Origin: Apostichopus japonicus
Taxonomy: Eukaryota; Echinodermata; Holothuroidea; Aspidochirotida; Stichopodidae
Direction of reading: 5' to 3'
Assembly (NCBI RefSeq): GCF_037975245.1
Contig: NC_092577.1
Location: forward strand, 24,983,398 to 25,047,397
Length of the DNA: 64,000 bases
Made by a program: the position numbers and the translations under genes. The notes under the pieces were generated by a model, which saw nothing but the letters and a program-made list of their open reading frames with translations, was not told the origin of the DNA and ran no database searches. Below are positions 57,791-64,000 of this stretch, piece after piece; position 1 is the stretch's first letter, and each line of letters begins with the position of its first letter.

Positions 57791-59737
57791 GGTGCTTTTT
57801 ACGTGATCCGCCATGCGGGATACAAAACGTTACGGCCAAACGGCACTACCGAACCATTCCATTCTCAAAAACGAAACTCAGGTCAAGCGAGCCAAAAAAA
57901 CAACGTACGCCCGCCGACCTGCAGCGACAAAAAACGCCGAAAACATTAAAAAACTACAAAAGAACGACCCGCACGCAGCGAAACGAAAAACACCTCCCCA
58001 GCACACCACCGTCCAAAAAAGGCAGCCCCAGATAAACGGCGAAAATCGCCTTCAATTTTAAGGCGAATGTCAGACTTCACCGCCTCCAGGACTGCCTGCC
58101 AACTGGCAACCTTCCCCCTAAAAACCACATCACATCTATTCCGCAAAACACGTTTTTTCACAATGGAGCAAACAAAAATAATGCGATGCAATACAGTAAC
58201 CGAACAAACTGGAGGGTCTACCCCATTATAATATAAAGCCCTGTCCTATCGACCATGAACGGTCTCCCGTTACACGGTCGGTCCAGGTCTGGAACCACTC
58301 CCATAAGTTTAAAACAAAGCAACATTGCCAAAAAACATGAGCGGTACTCTCTAAGCTGGGTCCTTGGGCACAGTCCATCACCCAATCGCCAATGATACCT
58401 TTTTATGTTGGTCACCAAGGCAATTCTCCATGCTAGATCACGGAGCCTGCAACCATTCAGCCTCGAATGCACCGAACGCCATACTTCGGCAGGATGACGT
58501 CCCTGTACAAAAATTGCATTTAAGGCCCTATTCCGCAAGGAACTGAGAACGAGGGCCGGCCGTGACAGGTCAACAGGGGGCAACTCAATAAGAGCGGAGC
58601 AAATGACACGCACCACTCTGCTTGGTGTGCTACTATGCGGTTCTCTGTTGCTAAACAACACCGGAACCCATCGATGCAACTGCAACCCGCCCAAAAACGT
58701 ACAAAATATGAACAAGGCAACCCTGGGTCAGTTACCGCTACAAACAATTGCTTAAATAACAAACAAGTTAACTTACTTCCCAGATGAACCACCCCTAGCC
58801 CCTCCTCCAGTTTTTGGTACAATACCGCCCTCTTATCCAGCTCTGTACCACCCGACCAAATGAATGAAAAAATCAGGACGCGACGCGGAATTGGGTACAC
58901 CGCGCCCGGGTACCACAAGATGGGCGAAACGAAACGATTAATAAATGTGACTTTCCCCAAGATCGAAAGCCAGCGGGTGCCAAAGGTTTCGAGTCTGCTC
59001 TGAAATACCTCAGCCCTCTCGTTCCAGGTGACATCACAAGGTTCATCGTAGCCGAACCATATAACATTAATTTTGATATTCTGATCCGACCACGACGCAC
59101 CGAATGGTAAGTCTCTGTATCTCCAGCTACCAAGACGGAGGCTTTTCTGGATTCAACTTCGCCCCGTTAGCTCTCTCAAAACTAGATAGATCCTGCGAGA
59201 GTGCGCGAAAGGAGCCCAGACTCGAAACAACACATGTCACGTCATCTGCATATTGAGCGCATTTCACTTTGGAACCCCCCTGGCACAACGAATGGAACAA
59301 GTTTGGAGTCCCTTTCCAAAAGACGAGAGAGGGACTCGCTTAACAAAACAAAGTAATGGAGACGGAGGGCAACCCTGGCGCACCCCCCCCCCTCTCTACG
59401 TTAAAAACCTCCCAACAAAACCCATTTACGATAACAGAACTGAAACTTTCTTCATACAAAACGGAAATCCATTTACGAAAATTTGGGTGCAACTGAAACG
59501 TCTCCAATACATTCATTAAAAAACCGCGATCCACCATGTCAAAGGCCTTCTGCTGGTCCAGAGACACCAATGCACATGGCAGATGACGCTCAATAACAAA
59601 GTCGGTCAAGTCGCGCATCAACCACAAGTTCTGCTGGATGCAATGACCCTTCACTGCACAAGTCTGGAGATCACCCACAAGATGCGGCATAGCCAGTGCA
59701 AGGCGGTTGCACAAAGCCTTAGCCAGCAACTTGTAGT

Positions 59738-59864
59738 CCACATTTAACAAGGCTTTTTACGTGACCCGTCATACGGGATACAAAACGTCACGGCCAAACG
59801 GCACTACTAAACCATCCCATTCTTACAAACGAACCTCAGGTCAAGCGAGCCACATTTAACAAGG
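59738..59864 (-). mobile_element. 98-nt Tx1-A tail-only insertion with 13-15-bp target duplication
   Basis: CCACATTTAACAAGG at 59738-59752 is repeated at 59850-59864. Between them (about 59753-59850) lies only the last ~98 nt of Tx1-A, including the hairpin and CTTTTTACGTG (plus strand). It lies inside the RT of Tx1-A copy 4, same orientation as the host LINE. Confidence 0.92.
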
Positions 59865-61070
59865 TGATCGGACGTTTGTTACGGGGATCCAAGGGGTCCC
59901 CAGACTTGGGCAGCAAAGTAATCATGCCCAGACGTTGACTTTGGTTTAACAGTCCGTTTTGGAAGGCGTCCTCGAAGACGGCTCTGATGTCGGGTCCTAT
60001 TATTGCCCATAAGGTTCGGTAGAACTCCCTCGGAAGCCCGTCCGAACCCGGGGACTTGCCATTCTTCATCTTCGAAAGCGCCTTCCAAAGCTCAACAGTG
60101 GTTATTTCGCCCCCCAAAATATCATTGACATCGTGGGGAACGGTTTTTGAGATTCCCCTCAATAAAGCAGCCTGTGCCGACAAGTCGACATTGCCACGCA
60201 TAAGCAAACTCGAATAATACTCTTTATATACGCGGACAATGGCCGTGAGGGTCACTAACCACGGTCCCATCAGTAGCGCGCACAGACGGGACGCGTCTGT
60301 CACCTGCCGATGAGCTAACGGACTGGTAAAACCTCAGTGAAGGGCGCTCCTCGGCTTCCACCGCTTCGACACGGGCCCTGACGCGGGCACCGTGGTACTT
60401 TTCATCGAGATAAGTCTGCAAAGCGATGACAGCCAAAGGGTCGCCAAACTTCACCTCCGCGCACAGCTTCGAGAATTTTTCTCTTCGACGCCGTGCGCGG
60501 GTCACGCAATACTGAATTGCGTAGCGTTTGATGCGCAACTTGACATCATCCCACCATTGGGATGTAGAAGCAAAGGCCGGCGTCAATGTTTGCCATCCTT
60601 TGTACCTGGTCTCGAAACCCTGGCGGAACTCTGCCTCGCCAAGAATCCGACAGTTAAGCTTCCATAGGCCCCGCCCGATGGGGAAAATGGAAGGCAAAAC
60701 AAAACGTGCTACTACAGTGTCATGGTCAGAAAGCGGACAGCTGAGCGTCTCGCAACCCGAAAATGTAAAACTTACGGGCGCATACACTCGATCTATCCTG
60801 GAGGCATCTTCTCCGTTAGGCCTCACCCACGTATACACCGTACTACACGGGTGCATATGCCTCCAGACATCGGCTAAAAGGTGTGCCGAAGTGAATCTGT
60901 CCAATTCTGTGATCCCAGCGTCAGGACTAGCAGACACAGAAGCCCCGAGTCTGTCAAGACCCGAGTCTGGGACACAGTTAAAGTCTCCGACCATGACACA
61001 TGGTGCACTACCAGGAACAAAGGATGACAGTGCCACAGGATGAAGACGAACCAAACGAAGCATGCAGCCC

Positions 61071-62254
61071 CCTCGCACTTGTTGGAGGTGTGGGCTGGAA
61101 GGGCATGAGGCCAGGTTGTGCCCGAACAAGCGGTGTAGCCGCTGTTTACAGGTTGGGCATACCCTGGCTGAGTGTAAAGGGGATATCGTTTGCAACTCGT
61201 GTGGGAAAACGGGCCATCTCGCCCGATTATGCCCAGACCGCTCATACGCCGCGAGAGTGGCTACGGGCGTGGTTGAAGCGGTCCCTGTCCCGGCCTCTGA
61301 CACCATACCACATGATGCTCCTGTCATCGCCCCAGTGTCCGACACTAGCGCCCCGATGGAGGCTTTGTTCCCCCTTTCGTGTCCGACCTCTCCCCTGATC
61401 GAACTTGCCGAGACTGCCAGCCTGCCCACTGAGGCAGAGCAGGACAAAACGGCGGAGATGGTACTAGCGGAGTGGCACGCGGCGCAGGATGCCGCTTGTA
61501 CTGGTTCACCGGTAGCTACGCCCGCTATCGGTGATACTAGTCGGGCCCCGAGTCAACCGGCCCAAGAGACATTAAGTGGCCCAGATTCTGACTCGCCAAT
61601 GGAGGACTGCACTACAGCCGTATTAGTTGTGGCTAAGGAGTCCTCCGATTGGTTTGATGAGACAAAACAGGCCACTGATCTCATTGACTCGAGTGGCCCT
61701 TCCACCCTACCCGCAGCCGCTCCCGCTATACCGGACACGATGGTCGCTAGTGGACCTCCTGTTCCTGACAGGGAGGTCCACTCGATCAAGGTTGACGAGG
61801 AGTTAAGAACTGTGCTCCCTCGTAGGAAAAGGGGGAATACTGTTAGAGGCTTGAAAAGACCCGTATTGGGAAAATTTCGCCGGTAATGCGCAAGCCTGTC
61901 GTCTGCTATCGGGACGGCGTTCCCCGGATGAACTTTTGAGTTAGTTGTTTTGTGTGGGGTGGGGGGTTTGTGTGGTCCTTGCATAATGTGGGTTGGGGGT
62001 TTTCTGTTTGTGGTTTGGTGTTGGCTTTTTGGGGCTGGTTTGTGGAGCTTGATTGTTTTGGTTCTCTTAGCCTTTGGGTCCGTGTCCTTTTCACGTCACG
62101 TTAAAGGCTATATTTTATACATTTGTGGGTTAGTGAGAGATTTCTCTTTGTGGGTTTTCAGTTGGGTTTTTGGTGGTTGTTAAACAGACTGGGATTGTTT
62201 TTGGTTTTGTTGACCTTTGGTCCGTGTCCGTTTCTTTGCACGTAAAAAGCACAC
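61071..62254 (+). mobile_element. Tx1-B insertion lacking ORF2
   Basis: Flanked by the 8-bp duplication TGCAGCCC (61063-61070 and 62255-62262). 61071-61886 is the C-terminal part of ORF1, open, with three CCHC knuckles (CWRCGLEGHEARLC, CSRCLQVGHTLAEC, CNSCGKTGHLARLC) and an acidic tail ending GKFRR. Then the sequence jumps at about 61888 to the last codons of ORF2 (RKPVV, YRDGVPR-like) and the 3' UTR ending CACGTAAAAAGCAC. It is 5'-truncated and has an internal deletion removing nearly all ORF2. Confidence 0.92.
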
Positions 62255-63744
62255 TGCAGCCCACCACCCCACTCATAGAGGGACATCTTCTTCCAAAATA
62301 TGTGTTTCTTGCAGGCAAACGCAGTCGACCTCCATTGAAATACAATATTGGAAAATGCGACTGCGCTTGCGATGATCCCTCATGCCATTCACGTTCAAAG
62401 TGGCAACTGAAAATGTATGGGCCATGAGAGGGCAATGGGGCAAAACTACGCCGACGACGATTCTGTAAGCTTCAAGCGCGCTCTAGACGACATATCGTCG
62501 TCCGAGTCGTCACTTGAGGCCGACCTTCTTAGAGAGGGTTCCCCATCTCGTCGTACCAGCTCGTCCCAGGGGCACGTTTCGGCTCCACGATCACCGAGCC
62601 TCCGGAGTTGCTGTCAGACAGAGCCTCCGGAGACTCGACGATCGAGTCGTCGTCAGACAGAGACTCCGGATCTGGCGATACCGGCGGCGGACTGGGGACG
62701 GAACTGGACGGGTTGATGGGGGAAGCTGGTGGAGACCCCGTGTCCGCTTCGCTGTGTGGTGGAGACGGAGCGGGCACGGGGTTGATGGGGGAAGCTGGTG
62801 GAGACTTTCTCGGTGCGGGCACGGGGTCTGCAACTACGGGAGAGGGTGAACCAGGTGCGGAGAGTGAATCCTCACCCGGTTCCCCCCACCCTTTGTCATA
62901 AAGACATAAGAGGAGGGACAAGCGCGAAAGACATGTCCCTCCTTCCCACAGAGTGAGCACACAACTTCGCTTGGGCAAGCAGAGGTATCATGCCCAAGAC
63001 GAAGGCAGCGCCCACACTTTTTATTTGGGCAGCCCTTGGCTTCGTGCCCGGTCTCCCCACACCTGAAGCAGGTACGGGGCTGACCGGGGTAACGCACGTG
63101 AGCTTTATGCCCGGCAATAAAGAGGAAGGAGGGAATGTCCTGCTTGAGGTCGATCCGAACCTGTCGGTTGCCCGTTCAACACCCCAGGGGCCTGTGCGTA
63201 GGAGCACATTTTAATAGCCTTGACAGCCCCAAACCGACCTAAAACAGTTGCGACCAGTTCCTGACGCACCTCTAATCCTACGTGGATGACAGTTACTCCA
63301 TACGAACGTTCCGTATGGGTAACTGTCAAACCTTCAATCCCACTCAGCAACGTGACACCCTTCTGCCGGGTCACGTCACTGGTAAAACGTAGATCATACG
63401 TATTACGACCCTGGAGAGCTTGTGGTAAAGCATCAACCTCTCCAGGCACAACAACACCCTTACTCTTGCCGCTTGCCGCTTGTTCACCGGTGAAGGTCAA
63501 CTTAACAATTTTCGAATCACGGCGCGATGCCATCATACCGAAGGTGGCTAGGCCACAGGAGTAACAAAAAGAAACTAAAGACAGGTTTAAACTTAAAACG
63601 ATATACAATAACTATATACGACAAACGCACACACCCGCATGGCGGGAAGTATAGCACAGTATAGTACAGTAAGGTCAGAAAGTAGCTGTATCAGATGGAG
63701 AGCGAGAGCGAAAACACGTCTGCACTCCACGAAAGCCAAATCTG

Positions 63745-63893
63745 TGTTGAACTATTTCATCAACTTGTCCTTCCTGATGTTTTATGTGGTTGTGAGGTAT
63801 GGGGTTTTGAGGATCTCTCATAATATGGGTTGGTGTTTTGTTTTTTTCTCTTTGTGGTTTGGAGTTGGCTTTTTGGGGCCGGTTTGTAGTGTA
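63745..63893 (+). mobile_element. Second copy of the LINE/Tx1-B chimeric junction
   Basis: 63749-63815 matches the RT end at 25540-25611 (VELFHQLVLP, WGFEDLS). It is followed by Tx1-B 3' UTR (AATATGGGTTGGTG, TTTGGGGCCGGTTTGTAGTG) truncated at about 63893. Tx1-A copy 4 lies directly to its left. Confidence 0.8.
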
Positions 63894-64000
63894 GGGTATG
63901 GTATGCAGTGTAAGACATACTACATGCCATCTTATTGGTGTTATTGTTATGTGCACTTACCCTTTATTGTTATGTTAATGTTTGTATGGTATGCCTTGCA

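Larger units (their letters stand above)
57792..63739 (-). mobile_element. Tx1-A copy 4 with nested insertions and deletions
   Basis: Full-length outline: 5' end at about 63739 and 3' tail at 57792 (GTGCTTTTTACGTGATCCGCC). ORF1 (63535-62440) is frameshifted near 63480-63430, 63300 and 62880 but keeps the three CCHC knuckles. ORF2 starts at 62425 and is interrupted by Tx1-B (61071-62254). It has lost about 300 bp of endonuclease between 61028 and 61029 relative to copy 3. It continues 61020-60230 (SDHDTVVARF), 60303-59865 (RT fingers) and 59737-59345 (A box VSLDQQKAFDMV), and ends near 57950. Several frameshifts make it dead. Confidence 0.92.

Overview
This is eukaryotic, animal-type repeat DNA with no bacterial features. 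Coding pieces are split by GT-AG introns or broken by frameshifts, and almost everything recognisable is a transposable element. The mix is Tx1/L1-clade, RTE and other non-LTR elements, BEL/Pao, CMC-like, THAP/DDE and hAT elements. Together with degenerate 'GACCTTTGGTGACCT' satellites, it suggests a marine invertebrate, perhaps an echinoderm or other non-vertebrate deuterostome. That assignment is inference. I see no convincing single-copy host gene, tRNA, rRNA or CRISPR.

Layout. 0.8-2.0 kb: broken non-LTR reverse transcriptase (RT). 3.2-5.2 kb: broken RTE-type LINE. 7.0-21.1 kb: a 5'-truncated Tx1-like LINE (subfamily A, copy 1, 17-bp target duplication) split by an 11.6-kb DNA transposon at 8858-20499. 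22.0-25.8 kb: a decayed LINE fused to a Tx1-B tail. 26.3-27.1 kb: Tx1-A copy 2. 27.1-32.5 kb: remains of a THAP-type (Kolobok-like) transposase, with a 416-bp hAT-type MITE in its intron. 33-35.7 kb: degenerate satellites. 37.1-38.7 kb: a THAP plus DDE_Tnp_4 transposase with frameshifts. 40.1-45.0 kb: Tx1-A copy 3, nearly full length. 45.0-55.2 kb: a second CMC-like transposase pseudogene (minus strand), split by a BEL/Pao retrotransposon (47033-53895, 5-bp target duplication) and a Tx1-B fragment. 55.5-57.2 kb: a palindrome running into 87 copies of a 16-bp repeat. 57.8-63.7 kb: Tx1-A copy 4, carrying nested Tx1-B and tail-only insertions.

The standout is the transposon at 8858-20499. Its ends are certain because the interrupted LINE reads straight across once the element and one TA are removed. 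It has about 24-bp terminal inverted repeats beginning CCCT and long subterminal repeat arrays in inverted orientation. Inside are two divergently transcribed genes. One encodes a 377-aa BEN-domain protein in six exons. The other encodes an 857-aa transposase of the Tnp2 (CACTA/CMC) type in two exons. Both models are open throughout. My working hypothesis is that the BEN protein binds the subterminal repeats, as TnpA does in plant CACTA elements, and works with the transposase.

A second theme is the Tx1-like LINE family. Two subfamilies (A and B) share the last 12 nt, CACGTAAAAAGC, and have no poly(A). Several insertions consist of little more than this tail; one has only 27 nt between 12-bp target duplications.
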